Assembly: GCF_001653515.1 (NCBI RefSeq)
Contig: NZ_LYOY01000029.1
Span: 806,001 to 870,000 of the forward strand
From: Streptomyces sp. ERV7
GTDB taxonomy: Bacteria > Actinomycetota > Actinomycetes > Streptomycetales > Streptomycetaceae
DNA length: 64,000 bases
Reading direction: 5' to 3'
Shown piece after piece: positions 53,028 to 63,093 of this stretch. Position 1 is the first letter of the stretch; every line of letters starts with the position of its first letter. The notes under the pieces were generated by a model that was not told the DNA's origin, searched no databases, and saw only the letters and a list, made by a program, of their open reading frames with translations. Made by a program: the position numbers and the translations under genes.

Positions 53028-53983
53028 TGAACGTACGACGCCTCATACCCGCCGCCGCCCTCTCCACCGCCGTGGTGCTCGGCCTCGGTGCCCTGACCGC
53101 CTGCTCGGACTCCGACGCGGGCTCGGGCCGCAAGGACGGCAAGCTGGACGTGGTGGCGTCGTTCTACCCGATGCAGTACCTGGCCGAGCGAATAGGCGGC
53201 GACCACGTCTCCGTACGCAATCTGACCAAGCCGGGTGTCGAGCCGCACGACCTGGAGCTCAGCCCCCGGCAGACCGCCTCCCTCGGCAAGGCCGGTCTGG
53301 TCGTCTACCTCAAGGGCATCCAGCCCGCCGTGGACAAGGCCATCGCGCAGTCCGGTGCCCGGCACACCGTCGACGCCGCCGGCCTCACCAAGCTGGAGGA
53401 CCACGGCACCGAGGTCGGCCACGGCCACGAGGGCGAGGAGCACCACGGCGAGAGCGAGGCCGGCGCCGACCCCCACGTATGGCTGGACCCGGTCAAGTAC
53501 GCCGAGGTCGCCCAGGGCGTCGGCAAGGCCCTGGAGAAGGCCGACCCGGACCACGCGGCGGACTACAAGAAGAACACCGACGCCGTGGTCAAGGACCTCG
53601 GGGCGCTGAACCAGAAGTTCGCGGCGGGCCTGAAGACCACCGCCACCAGGACGTTCATCACCACCCACTCCGCCTTCGGCTACCTCGCCGAGCGGTACGG
53701 GCTGACCCAGGAGGGCATCGCGGGCATCGACCCCGAGGCCGAGCCGAGCCCCGCCCGGGTCAAGGAGCTCCAGTCCATCGCGAAGAAGGACCACGTCGGC
53801 ACGGTCTTCTTCGAGACACTGGCCAGCGACAAGACCGCCAAGACCCTCGCCGGGGACACCGGGCTCAAGACCGACGTCCTGGACCCGCTTGAGGGCATCA
53901 CCAAGAAGTCCAGGGGCGAGGACTACCTCAAGGTCATGGAGTCCAACCTGGCCGCGCTCCAGAAGGCGCTCGGCGCGAAGTGA
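53027..53983 (+). CDS. znuA: Zinc ABC transporter substrate-binding lipoprotein
   Basis: A 318-residue cluster-A-I metal-binding lipoprotein (signal core LSTAVVLGLGAL, lipobox LTAC). Metal ligands are likely His in GVEPHDLEL, His in ADPHVWLDP, His in TTHSAFGYLAERYG and Glu/Asp in the last domain. A His/Glu-rich loop (GHGHEGEEHHGES) between the first two is typical of zinc carriers. No ribosome site precedes ATG 53027, which fits a leaderless mRNA from the promoter there; ATG 53018 is an alternative. It captures zinc outside the cell for ZnuCB. Confidence 0.93.
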   Translation: MNVRRLIPAAALSTAVVLGLGALTACSDSDAGSGRKDGKLDVVASFYPMQYLAERIGGDHVSVRNLTKPGVEPHDLELSPRQTASLGKAGLVVYLKGIQPAVDKAIAQSGARHTVDAAGLTKLEDHGTEVGHGHEGEEHHGESEAGADPHVWLDPVKYAEVAQGVGKALEKADPDHAADYKKNTDAVVKDLGALNQKFAAGLKTTATRTFITTHSAFGYLAERYGLTQEGIAGIDPEAEPSPARVKELQSIAKKDHVGTVFFETLASDKTAKTLAGDTGLKTDVLDPLEGITKKSRGEDYLKVMESNLAALQKALGAK

Positions 53984-54807
53984 CGACCCGCGAAGCGACG
54001 ACCCAGTCCGTACCAGGCCCATGGGAGGCACCCGTGAGGGAACCAGTGAGGGAACCCGTCATATCCCTGCGCGGAGCCACGGCGACCCTCGGCTCGCGCC
54101 CGGTGCTGCGCGGCATCGACCTCACCGTCCGGCGCGGTGAGGTCGTCGCCCTGCTCGGCGCCAACGGCTCCGGCAAGTCCACCGCCGTGCGCTCGGCGAT
54201 CGGCCAGGTGCCGCTCACCGGGGGCCGCGTCGAGCTGTTCGGTACGGAGCTGAAGCGCTTCCGGGACTGGGCGCGCGTCGGCTATGTGCCCCAGCGCACC
54301 ACCGCCGCGAGCGGGGTGCCCGCGACCGTCCGCGAGGTCGTGGCCTCCGGGCGGCTCTCCCGTACGAAGCTGGGGCTGCTCTCCAAGGCGGACCGGGCGG
54401 CCGTGCGCCGGGCCATCGAGCTCGTGGGCCTCGCCGACCGCGCCAAGGACTCGGTGAACGCCCTCTCCGGAGGCCAGCACCAGCGCGTTCTGATCGCCCG
54501 CGCGCTCGCCTCCGAGCCCGAGCTGCTGATCATGGACGAGCCGATGGCGGGCGTCGACCTGGCCAGCCAGGAGATCCTCGCCGCGACCCTGCGCGAGCAG
54601 GTCGCGGGCGGCGCGACCGTCCTGCTCGTGCTCCATGAGCTCGGCCCGCTGGAGCCGCTGATCGACCGCGCGGTGGTGCTGCGCGACGGCTGCGTCACCC
54701 ACGACGGCCCGCCGCCCAAGGCCACCGGCCAGCACGCGCTGCCGGGTCACGACCACGTCCACCCCCACTCGGCCACCGAGCCGATCCGCACAGGACTGCT
54801 GACCTGA
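53980..54807 (+). CDS. znuC: Zinc ABC transporter ATP-binding protein
   Basis: A 275-residue ABC ATPase. Walker A is GANGSGKST, the signature is LSGGQHQR, Walker B is LLIMDEPMAGVD, and the switch His is in LLVLHELG. The C terminus is His-rich (GQHALPGHDHVHPHS), as in several zinc-family ATPases. The GTG start overlaps the znuA stop. The first 25 residues hold two near-identical PVREPV units and may not be translated if a downstream GTG is used. Confidence 0.93.
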   Translation: MTTREATTQSVPGPWEAPVREPVREPVISLRGATATLGSRPVLRGIDLTVRRGEVVALLGANGSGKSTAVRSAIGQVPLTGGRVELFGTELKRFRDWARVGYVPQRTTAASGVPATVREVVASGRLSRTKLGLLSKADRAAVRRAIELVGLADRAKDSVNALSGGQHQRVLIARALASEPELLIMDEPMAGVDLASQEILAATLREQVAGGATVLLVLHELGPLEPLIDRAVVLRDGCVTHDGPPPKATGQHALPGHDHVHPHSATEPIRTGLLT

Positions 54808-54809
54808 TC

Positions 54810-55703
54810 ATGGAAATCCTCCAGACCGCCTTCATGCAGCGGGCGCTCATCGCGGCCGTCCTGGTCGGCATCACCGCACCCGCCGTCGGCATCTACCTGG
54901 TGCAGCGCCGCCAGGCCCTGATGGGCGACGGAATCGGCCATGTCGCCATGACCGGCGTCGGCCTCGGCTTCCTGCTCAACACCAGCCCGGTGTGGATGGC
55001 GACGCTGATCTCCGTCGTCGGCGCCGTGACGATGGAGCTGATCCGCGCGTACGGCAAGACGCGCGGCGACATCGCGCTCGCCATGCTCTTCTACGGCGGT
55101 ATGGCGGGCGGTGTGCTTCTGGTCAACCTGTCGGACACCGGCTCCAACGCCAACCTCTCCTCGTACCTCTTCGGCTCGCTCTCCACCGTCTCGGACTCGG
55201 ACGTCACCTCGATCTGTCTGCTCGCCGCGTTCGTGGTGCTCGTCACGGTCGGGCTGCGGCGCCAGCTCTTCGCGGTGAGCCAGGACGAGGAGTTCGCGCG
55301 GGTCACCGGGCTTCCGGTGCGGGCGCTCAACCTGCTGATCGCGGTGACCGCCGCGATCACCGTCACGGTGGCCATGCGGGCCGTGGGCCTGCTGCTCGTC
55401 AGCGCGCTGATGGTGGTCCCGGTGGCGGCGGCCCAGCAGATCTCCCGCTCCTTCGCGGTGACGTTCGTCCTCGCGGTGGTCATCGGCACCACGGTCACCC
55501 TGGCCGGCACGGTCACCTCGTACTACCAGGACGTGCCGCCCGGAGCGACGATCGTGCTGCTCGCCATCGGCGCCTTCATCGCCCTGACCGCGCTCGCCGC
55601 ACCCTTGGCGCGCAGGCGTGCGCGGGTGGCCGAAACCGCTTCACGGGAGTGCACCCTGGAGGTGCCGGGTTCGCGCAGCGCGGCCGACGAGGCCACGGTC
55701 TGA
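54810..55703 (+). CDS. znuB: Zinc ABC transporter permease
   Basis: A 297-residue ABC-3 family permease with about eight membrane helices (for example LIAAVLVGITAPAVGIYLV, MATLISVVGAVTMELI, AVTAAITVTVAMRAVGLLLVSALMVVP, VLAVVIGTTVTLAGTVTSY). The cytoplasmic coupling segment QRRQALMGDGIGHVAMTGVGLGFLL is the ABC-3 signature. It starts two bases after the znuC stop. Confidence 0.93.
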   Translation: MEILQTAFMQRALIAAVLVGITAPAVGIYLVQRRQALMGDGIGHVAMTGVGLGFLLNTSPVWMATLISVVGAVTMELIRAYGKTRGDIALAMLFYGGMAGGVLLVNLSDTGSNANLSSYLFGSLSTVSDSDVTSICLLAAFVVLVTVGLRRQLFAVSQDEEFARVTGLPVRALNLLIAVTAAITVTVAMRAVGLLLVSALMVVPVAAAQQISRSFAVTFVLAVVIGTTVTLAGTVTSYYQDVPPGATIVLLAIGAFIALTALAAPLARRRARVAETASRECTLEVPGSRSAADEATV

Positions 55704-55762
55704 CCCCGACCTGGCAGAATGGCCCGACGACGTGAGCGGGCGACGGTTAGAGGGAGGCACCT

Positions 55763-56182
55763 GTGGCGACGGCTGGACCACCCGTACGCGGCCGGTCGAC
55801 GAAGCAGCGGGCCGCCGTGGCGGCGGCGCTCGACCAGGTGGACGAGTTCCGCAGCGCGCAGGAGCTGCACGACATGCTCAAGCACCGGGGCGACTCGGTG
55901 GGGCTGACCACGGTCTACCGCACCCTGCAGTCGCTCGCCGACGCCGGCGAGGTCGACGTACTGCGCACCAGTGAGGGCGAGTCGGTCTACCGCCGCTGCT
56001 CCTCGGGCGACCACCACCACCATCTGGTCTGCCGGATGTGCGGCAAGGCCGTGGAGGTCGAGGGTCCGGCGGTGGAGAAGTGGGCCGAGGCGATCGCCGA
56101 GCAGCACGGCTTCGTCAACGTGGCGCACACCGTGGAGATCTTCGGCACCTGCGCGGAGTGCGCGGCGGGCGCGGAGAAGTAG
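55763..56182 (+). CDS. zur: Zinc-responsive Fur-family repressor
   Basis: A 139-residue Fur-family regulator: winged helix QRAAVAAALDQVDEFRSAQELHDML and TTVYRTLQSLADAGEVDVLR, then the metal region HHHHLVCRMCGKAVEVEGP and CAECAAG (two CxxC pairs for structural zinc). Its place directly after znuACB, with Zur-like boxes at znuA, identifies it as Zur rather than Fur. GGGAGG precedes GTG 55763. With zinc bound it would repress znuACB. Confidence 0.93.
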   Translation: MATAGPPVRGRSTKQRAAVAAALDQVDEFRSAQELHDMLKHRGDSVGLTTVYRTLQSLADAGEVDVLRTSEGESVYRRCSSGDHHHHLVCRMCGKAVEVEGPAVEKWAEAIAEQHGFVNVAHTVEIFGTCAECAAGAEK

Positions 56183-56222
56183 GCCCGCGCGGGACACCAC
56201 CCGAGCGGGACGGAAGAAGACA

Positions 56223-56280
56223 TACGCGAAGGGGCCGGGGCAGTCGGTGGATCCACCGACTGCCCCGGCCCCTTCGCGTA
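56223..56280. terminator. 58-bp perfect palindrome after zur
   Basis: Arms of 29 bases (56223-56251 and 56252-56280) are exactly complementary, with no unpaired loop bases. It begins 41 bases after the zur stop. It is an exceptionally strong hairpin and very likely the terminator of the zinc operon. Confidence 0.8.
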
Positions 56281-56504
56281 CCCAGGAAGCGGACACTCGC
56301 AGACCGGGAAGCGGACGGTTGCAGACCGGATGTCCCGTTCGTAGCAGGCAGGGGTGCGGATCCAGCCGTGAGGCCCGGCTGATTCCCGTCGTCAGAACGT
56401 ACGTCGATATCGCCTTATCGCGCATGAAGTGCAGGTCAGCGCGGCGGAGCGCAGCGGCACTCCGACTACCCGGGGAACGCTTTGGGCCAGACTCAACCAG
56501 GACT

Positions 56505-56538
56505 AAAGAAACCGTCGGGTTGGTTTCTATACAATCTT
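56505..56538 (-). promoter_or_regulatory. ARE-like element upstream of the receptor-like gene
   Basis: The minus strand reads GTATAGAAACCAACCCG then ACGGTTTC, close to the gamma-butyrolactone autoregulatory element core (ATACnAACC...CGGTnTT). It also has GAAACC/GGTTTC as inverted arms. It lies 60-90 bases before the receptor-like gene, as expected for control by a butyrolactone receptor. Confidence 0.6.
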
Positions 56539-56597
56539 CCCCTTGGCTCCTGTCCTCCAGAAGCCCCCTCCTTCCTGCGCGACAACGGAGTTACCCC

Positions 56598-57165
56598 ATG
56601 AGCAAGCAGCAACGGGCTGAGCGGACGCGGCAGACGCTGATCCTGGCGGCGGCCGAGGTGTTCGACACGGACGGCTTCGCCCCGTCCTCACTGACCGCGA
56701 TCAGCACCCGGGCAGGCGTCAGCAACGGCGCGCTGCACTTCCACTTCGTCAGCAAGAACGCCCTCGCCGAGGCCGTCGGGGACCACGCCATGGCGTCCCT
56801 GAGACAGATCGCGCGCCCGCGCGAGGCCGGGCAGGGACGGGCGCTCCAGGTCCTCGTGGACACCACCCACACGCTGGCGTTCCGGCTCGGCGACGACGTC
56901 ATACTGCGGGCCGGGTTCGGGCTCAGCTCCGACGCGACCTGGAAGGGCTCGACGGATCTGCGCCAGTACTGGGTCGACTGGGTCGGCGATGTGCTGACCG
57001 GGGCGGCCGCCGAGGGCGCGCTCGCCGACGGGGTCGCGGTGGAGGACGCCAAGGCGGTGATCGCGGCGACCACCGTCGGCTTCGAGGCGATGGGGCGCAG
57101 CCAGCCGCGCTGGTTCTCGCGGCAGATGTTCGGCAAGTTCTGGGGGCTGCTGCTGCCCCGGCCCC
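56598..57165 (+). pseudogene. Gamma-butyrolactone-receptor-like TetR gene, 3' end lost
   Basis: The first 188 or so codons encode an ArpA/ScbR-type TetR protein: LILAAAEVFDTDGFAPSSL, ISTRAGVSNGALHFHFVSKNALA and ADGVAVEDAKAVIAATTVGFEAMG, ending WGLLLPR. Beyond about 57165 the frame continues to 57545, but this part is only the antisense of the convergent afsA-like gene. So the natural last 20-30 codons and the stop were lost by a deletion at the junction. The truncated repressor might still bind DNA, because the helix-turn-helix and most of the ligand domain remain. ACGGAG precedes the ATG. Confidence 0.7.
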
Positions 57166-57629
57166 AGGCGGCGCAGCACCCAGTGGACCTTGAGCCGCGA
57201 CAGCTTGCCGCCGCGCCATTCGAGGCGGGAGAACTCCAGCTCCACGTCGATGAGCGCCGGCTGGCCGCCGACGTCCAGCTGGCCCTCGTTGCCGGTGTAT
57301 TCGAGGTCGGTCAGCATGAAGTGCCAGTCGAGCGGCACCCCGTAGCCCGCGTGCACTATCAGCATCGCCGACTGCCGCATCGTCTCCACGACGAGCATCG
57401 GGTCGTGCCGGTCGCCCGCCACGGGTTCGAAGAAGACGTGGTCGTGCGGCCAGTGCGCGGTGACCGAAAAGGTGTTTTCGTCACGTCGGCGCCAGCCGCG
57501 CGGGAAGGCGTCGGACGGCCTGGCCCGGTGGACCAGTTCCGGTGAGACGGGGTGCGATTGCGTCATGTTGGTGGGCCCGGCACCGGTTATGGGTATGGCG
57601 CTGGTCAATACTGCTTGTGTTTTGGACAT
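57166..57629 (-). pseudogene. afsA/scbA-like butyrolactone-synthase gene, truncated after first repeat
   Basis: From ATG 57629 (GGGGGAG upstream) the frame encodes the N-terminal hot-dog repeat of AfsA-family synthases: VSPELVHRARPSDAFPRGW, WPHDHVFFEPVAGDRHDP, ETMRQSAMLIVHAGYGVP and DVELEFSRLEWRGG. Similarity ends at VHWVLRR, about residue 155. AfsA proteins are about 300 residues with a second repeat, which is missing; the frame runs on into the antisense of the receptor-like gene. The enzyme is therefore probably inactive. Confidence 0.75.
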
Positions 57630-57678
57630 GGCTCCCCCCGAGGCATGTACGAAGAACATAGTCCTGCGTCCCCCTGTT

Positions 57679-57703
57679 AAGATACAAACCAGACGGTTTT
57701 TTT
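57679..57703 (+). promoter_or_regulatory. ARE box between afsA-like remnant and scbR-like gene
   Basis: AAGATACAAACC followed by AGACGGTTTTTTT matches the autoregulatory element bound by gamma-butyrolactone receptors at essentially every conserved position. It lies in the divergent promoter region, 69 bases before the receptor gene. Confidence 0.85.
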
Positions 57704-57771
57704 CAATAGCGGGGCTGGGGCGGTCCCGAAGTTCACGGCGTCGACATCGCGGCGCAACAGAAGGAGGCAGC

Positions 57772-58443
57772 GTGGCGAAGCAGGACCGTGCGATCCGCAC
57801 CAGGAGGGCGATCCTGGAGGCCGCGGCCATCGTCTTTGAGAAGCAGGGGTTCCAGGCCGCCACGATCACGGACATCCTCAAGATGGCCGGAGTCACCAAG
57901 GGCGCGCTCTACTTCCACTTCCAGTCGAAGGAAGCGCTCGCGCACGGGGTTCTGAACGAGCAGGGCTCCGGGCCCGCGCTGCCGCCGCAGCCCGTCAAAC
58001 TCCAGGAACTGATCGACTCCGGCTCGGTGCTCGCGCACCGGCTGCGCACCGACCATCTGATTCGCGCCAGTATTCGGCTGACCCTCGACCAGCAGGCCAC
58101 CGGGCTCGACCGCAGCGGCCCGTTCCGGCACTGGAGCGAGGTGAACGTCGAGGTGCTGACCCTGGCGCAGCAGCGCGGCGAGCTGATGCCCAACGTGGTC
58201 ATCTCCGACACCGCCGAGCTGTACGTGGGTGCCTTCGCCGGGCTGCAGATGATGTCCCAGACGCTCAGCGACTACCAGGACCTCTCGCACCGCCACTTGG
58301 TCCTCCAGCGCCATGTGATGTCCAGCATCGCGGTTCCCTCGGTGCTCGCGGCCCTGGACTTCTCCGAGGACCGCGGCGCGCGGCTCGCCGCCGAGATGGA
58401 GCTGGCGGCGGCCGACGCCGAGTGCGCGGCGGCCGCGGTCTGA
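57772..58443 (+). CDS. Gamma-butyrolactone receptor (ScbR/ArpA family)
   Basis: A 223-residue TetR-family receptor. The DNA-binding domain (KQDRAIRTRRAILEAAAIV, ITDILKMAGVTKGALYFHFQSKEALA) and the ligand-domain segment LYVGAFAGLQMMSQTLSDYQDL...VPSVLAALDFSE follow ScbR very closely. It would repress targets at ARE boxes until a butyrolactone binds. AAGGAGG precedes GTG 57772. It is divergent from the truncated afsA-like gene, the standard scbA/scbR arrangement, so it may now sense signals made elsewhere. Confidence 0.92.
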   Translation: MAKQDRAIRTRRAILEAAAIVFEKQGFQAATITDILKMAGVTKGALYFHFQSKEALAHGVLNEQGSGPALPPQPVKLQELIDSGSVLAHRLRTDHLIRASIRLTLDQQATGLDRSGPFRHWSEVNVEVLTLAQQRGELMPNVVISDTAELYVGAFAGLQMMSQTLSDYQDLSHRHLVLQRHVMSSIAVPSVLAALDFSEDRGARLAAEMELAAADAECAAAAV

Positions 58444-58468
58444 CCGACCCGGCCGCCCCGGCACGGGG

Positions 58469-59311
58469 TCACTCGCTCCCCGCGGCACCGTCCTGTCGGG
58501 GGATGTCGAGGTTGGGCAGCGCCCCGCCGAAGCGGCGGTCGCGCTGCGCGTACTCCAGACAGGCCCGCCACAGGTCCCGGCGGTCGAAGTCCGGCCACAG
58601 CACGTCCTGGAACACCATCTCGGCGTAAGCGCTCTGCCAGAGAAGGTAGTTGGAGGTGCGCTGCTCCCCGCTGGGGCGCAGGAACAGGTCCACGTCCGGC
58701 ATGTCGGGGTAGTACAGGTACTTCGCGAAGGTCTTCTCGCTGACCTTCGACGGGTCCAGCCGGCCCGCCTTCACATCCTCCGCCAGCGCCTGCGCCGCGT
58801 CGGCGATCTCCGCCCGGCCGCCGTAGTTCATGCAGAAGTACAGCGTGAGCTTGTTGTTGTCCTTGGTCTGCTCCTGGGCGATCTGGAGCTCCTTGGCCAC
58901 CGAGCGCCACAGCTTGGGCATACGGCCCACCCAGCGCACCCGGATACCCAGTTCGTCGAGCTGGTCGCGGGTCTTGCGGATGAAGTCGCGGTTGAAGTTC
59001 ATCAGGAAGCGCACCTCGTCGGGCGAGCGCTTCCAGTTCTCGGTGGAGAAGGCGTACAGCGAGATGGAGCCGACCCCCATCTCGATCGCGCCCTGCAGAA
59101 CGTCGAGGACGCGCTCGGCGCCGACCTTGTGGCCCTCGGTGCGCGGCAGCCCGCGCTCCTTCGCCCAGCGCCCGTTGCCGTCCATGACGACCGCCACGTG
59201 CTTGGGGACGAGCTCACCGGGGATCTTCGGCGGGCGCGCACCCGAGGGGTGCGGCTCGGGGGTCGTGTACTCGCGCCGGGACCGGCCGCCCAGGATTCCG
59301 CGTCGTGCCAT
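58469..59311 (-). CDS. uppS: Isoprenyl (undecaprenyl) diphosphate synthase
   Basis: A 280-residue cis-prenyltransferase that builds the lipid carrier for cell-wall synthesis. It has the catalytic Asp44 in [54 protein letters not shown] and [22 protein letters not shown]...FQDVLWPDF. It is immediately followed on the same strand order by recO upstream, the usual actinobacterial pair. The N-terminal 30 residues are a flexible extension common in Streptomyces. Confidence 0.96.
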   Translation of the reverse strand: MARRGILGGRSRREYTTPEPHPSGARPPKIPGELVPKHVAVVMDGNGRWAKERGLPRTEGHKVGAERVLDVLQGAIEMGVGSISLYAFSTENWKRSPDEVRFLMNFNRDFIRKTRDQLDELGIRVRWVGRMPKLWRSVAKELQIAQEQTKDNNKLTLYFCMNYGGRAEIADAAQALAEDVKAGRLDPSKVSEKTFAKYLYYPDMPDVDLFLRPSGEQRTSNYLLWQSAYAEMVFQDVLWPDFDRRDLWRACLEYAQRDRRFGGALPNLDIPRQDGAAGSE

Positions 59312-59327
59312 GTGGGGTTCTTCTCCC

Positions 59328-60077
59328 TCAGTTCTTCTCTACGTACCGCAGTGAGCGCAGGCCGCGCTCCAGATGCCAGTGCAGATAGGCCGACACGAGG
59401 CCGCTGCCCTCGCGCACATGCCGGGGCTCGCTCGCGTCGGCCGTCGCCCAGTCCCCCGTGAGGAGCGCGCTCAGCAGTCCGACCGCCTCCGCAGAGGGTA
59501 CGACGCTGCCGGGGACCCGGCAGTCGGCGCAGACCACTCCGCCGCCCGCGATCGAGAAGAACCGGTTGGGGCCGTGGATGCCGCACTTCGCGCAGTCCTC
59601 GAAGCTGGGGGCGTAGCCGTTGACGGCGAGCGAGCGCAGCAGGAAGGCGTCGAGGATCAGATTGGGGGCGTGCTCGCCGCGCGCGAGGGTGCGCAGCGCG
59701 CCCACCAGCAGCAGGTACTGCTGCACGGCGGGCTCACCCTCGTGGTCGGTGAACCGTTCCGCCGTCTCCAGCATCGCGGTGCCGGCGGTGTACCGGGCGT
59801 AGTCCGTGACGATGGCGCCACCGTACGGAGCGATCGTCTCGCTCTGGGTGCACAGCGGCAGACCGCGCCCGACCAGTTCGCTGCCGCGCGCGAAGAACTG
59901 CACGTCCACGTGGGAGAACGGCTCCAGGCGCGCCCCGAACTTGGACTTGGTGCGGCGCACCCCGCGGGCGACGGCGCGCACCCGCCCGTGCCCGCGGGTC
60001 AGAAGCGTGATGATCCGGTCGGCCTCACCGAGCTTCTGGGTCCGCAGCACGATGCCGTCGTCCCGGAACAGACTCAT
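59328..60077 (-). CDS. recO: DNA repair protein RecO
   Basis: A 249-residue RecO: N-terminal OB-fold ([40 protein letters not shown]), helical middle and a zinc-binding C-terminal region with CAKCG and VVCADC. RecO loads RecA in the RecFOR pathway and anneals SSB-coated single strands. It lies 16 bases upstream of uppS and is probably cotranscribed. Confidence 0.96.
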   Translation of the reverse strand: MSLFRDDGIVLRTQKLGEADRIITLLTRGHGRVRAVARGVRRTKSKFGARLEPFSHVDVQFFARGSELVGRGLPLCTQSETIAPYGGAIVTDYARYTAGTAMLETAERFTDHEGEPAVQQYLLLVGALRTLARGEHAPNLILDAFLLRSLAVNGYAPSFEDCAKCGIHGPNRFFSIAGGGVVCADCRVPGSVVPSAEAVGLLSALLTGDWATADASEPRHVREGSGLVSAYLHWHLERGLRSLRYVEKN

Positions 60078-60125
60078 GGACCCATTGTTTCACCGCACGG
60101 GACGGGCCCCGCCAGGACGGGTCGG

Positions 60126-60845
60126 TCAGGACGGGGTGCGGGCCGCCGCCAGCAGCCGGGCCACATCGTCCGCGCACAGCTGGAGCGCGCCGCCCACCGT
60201 GGTGAGGACCTCGCGCTCGGCCGGGCGGTACGGGCCGTCGGCGAGCGCGATACGGGCGCCCTGGAGCAGGATCGACTCACGGCCGGCCGGGGCGAGGTGC
60301 GGGGCCAGCGGCTCCAGGGACTCGTGGAGCTCGATGGCGAGGGCCGCGCCGCACGGGTCGGCCTCGGTGTCGGTCAGGAAGCGCCCGGTGTCGGCCGCCA
60401 GCGCCTCGATCAGGGTGATCAGCTGCTCCTCGGTGCAGTCGTCGTACCCGGCGGCGCGGACGGTGGCGACCGCGGTCGAGGTGACCGTGCGCGAGGAGGT
60501 GCCGCCCGCGGCGAGGACGGCGAGGGCGACGGTGTGCACGGCGTCACGCAGCATCGCCGAGAAGCGGGTGGTGGTGGGGTGGTCCAGGGCGTCCGTACCG
60601 AAGTGGGTCTCGCAGGCCGCGCACTCCACCACGGGCCCGGCGGCCCCGCGCGAGAGAAGCGGGACGCCCAGGACGGCCAGACGCCGACGGCCGGTGCGGC
60701 GGCGGAAGTTGCGGTCGCCCCCGCACTCCGGGCAGAAGAACTCGCCGTCGCCCACGGTGGTCCAGGAAGTCCGGACCGTCCAGACTCGTTCGAGGATGCC
60801 CGCGGCGCGAGGGTTCGTAGCGTTGTGTCCCCGGCCTAGCACCAC
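60126..60845 (-). CDS. TerB-like protein with N-terminal zinc ribbon
   Basis: A 239-residue cytoplasmic protein. The N terminus has a zinc-ribbon-like pair, FFCPECGGDRNFRRRTGRR and VVECAACETHFG; the rest is helical and resembles TerB (VHTVALAVLAAGG, LIEALAADTGRFL, ILLQGARIALADGPYRPAEREVLTTVGGALQL, the last with the acidic TerB-type loop). GTG 60845 follows GGAGG by six bases. It lies next to recO in many Streptomyces. Function is unknown; tellurite resistance is not implied. Confidence 0.8.
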   Translation of the reverse strand: MVLGRGHNATNPRAAGILERVWTVRTSWTTVGDGEFFCPECGGDRNFRRRTGRRRLAVLGVPLLSRGAAGPVVECAACETHFGTDALDHPTTTRFSAMLRDAVHTVALAVLAAGGTSSRTVTSTAVATVRAAGYDDCTEEQLITLIEALAADTGRFLTDTEADPCGAALAIELHESLEPLAPHLAPAGRESILLQGARIALADGPYRPAEREVLTTVGGALQLCADDVARLLAAARTPS

Positions 60846-60999
60846 CGCGCACCTCCGTAACGGACCGGCAACATTGCCGCGTTGACGTGATGTTAGCCAC
60901 ATCGACGAGGTGCCGTCAGCACCCCGTTGGAGGGAGTGGCGCAAAGACGGCGCCCCACCGGCCGTCCAGGGCCGGTGGGGCGGGGTCAGGAGCCGGGGG

Positions 61000-63093
<2,094 letters not shown>

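Larger units (their letters stand above)
56183..56597. other. Intergenic region between zur and the receptor-like gene
   Basis: 415 bases without a supportable gene. It holds the 58-bp palindrome and an ARE-like site at 56505-56538. Between them nothing clear is seen. Confidence 0.5.

Noticed and set aside
60126..60845. Tellurite-resistance role for the TerB-like protein
   Set aside because: The TerB fold alone does not imply resistance, and no other ter genes are nearby.
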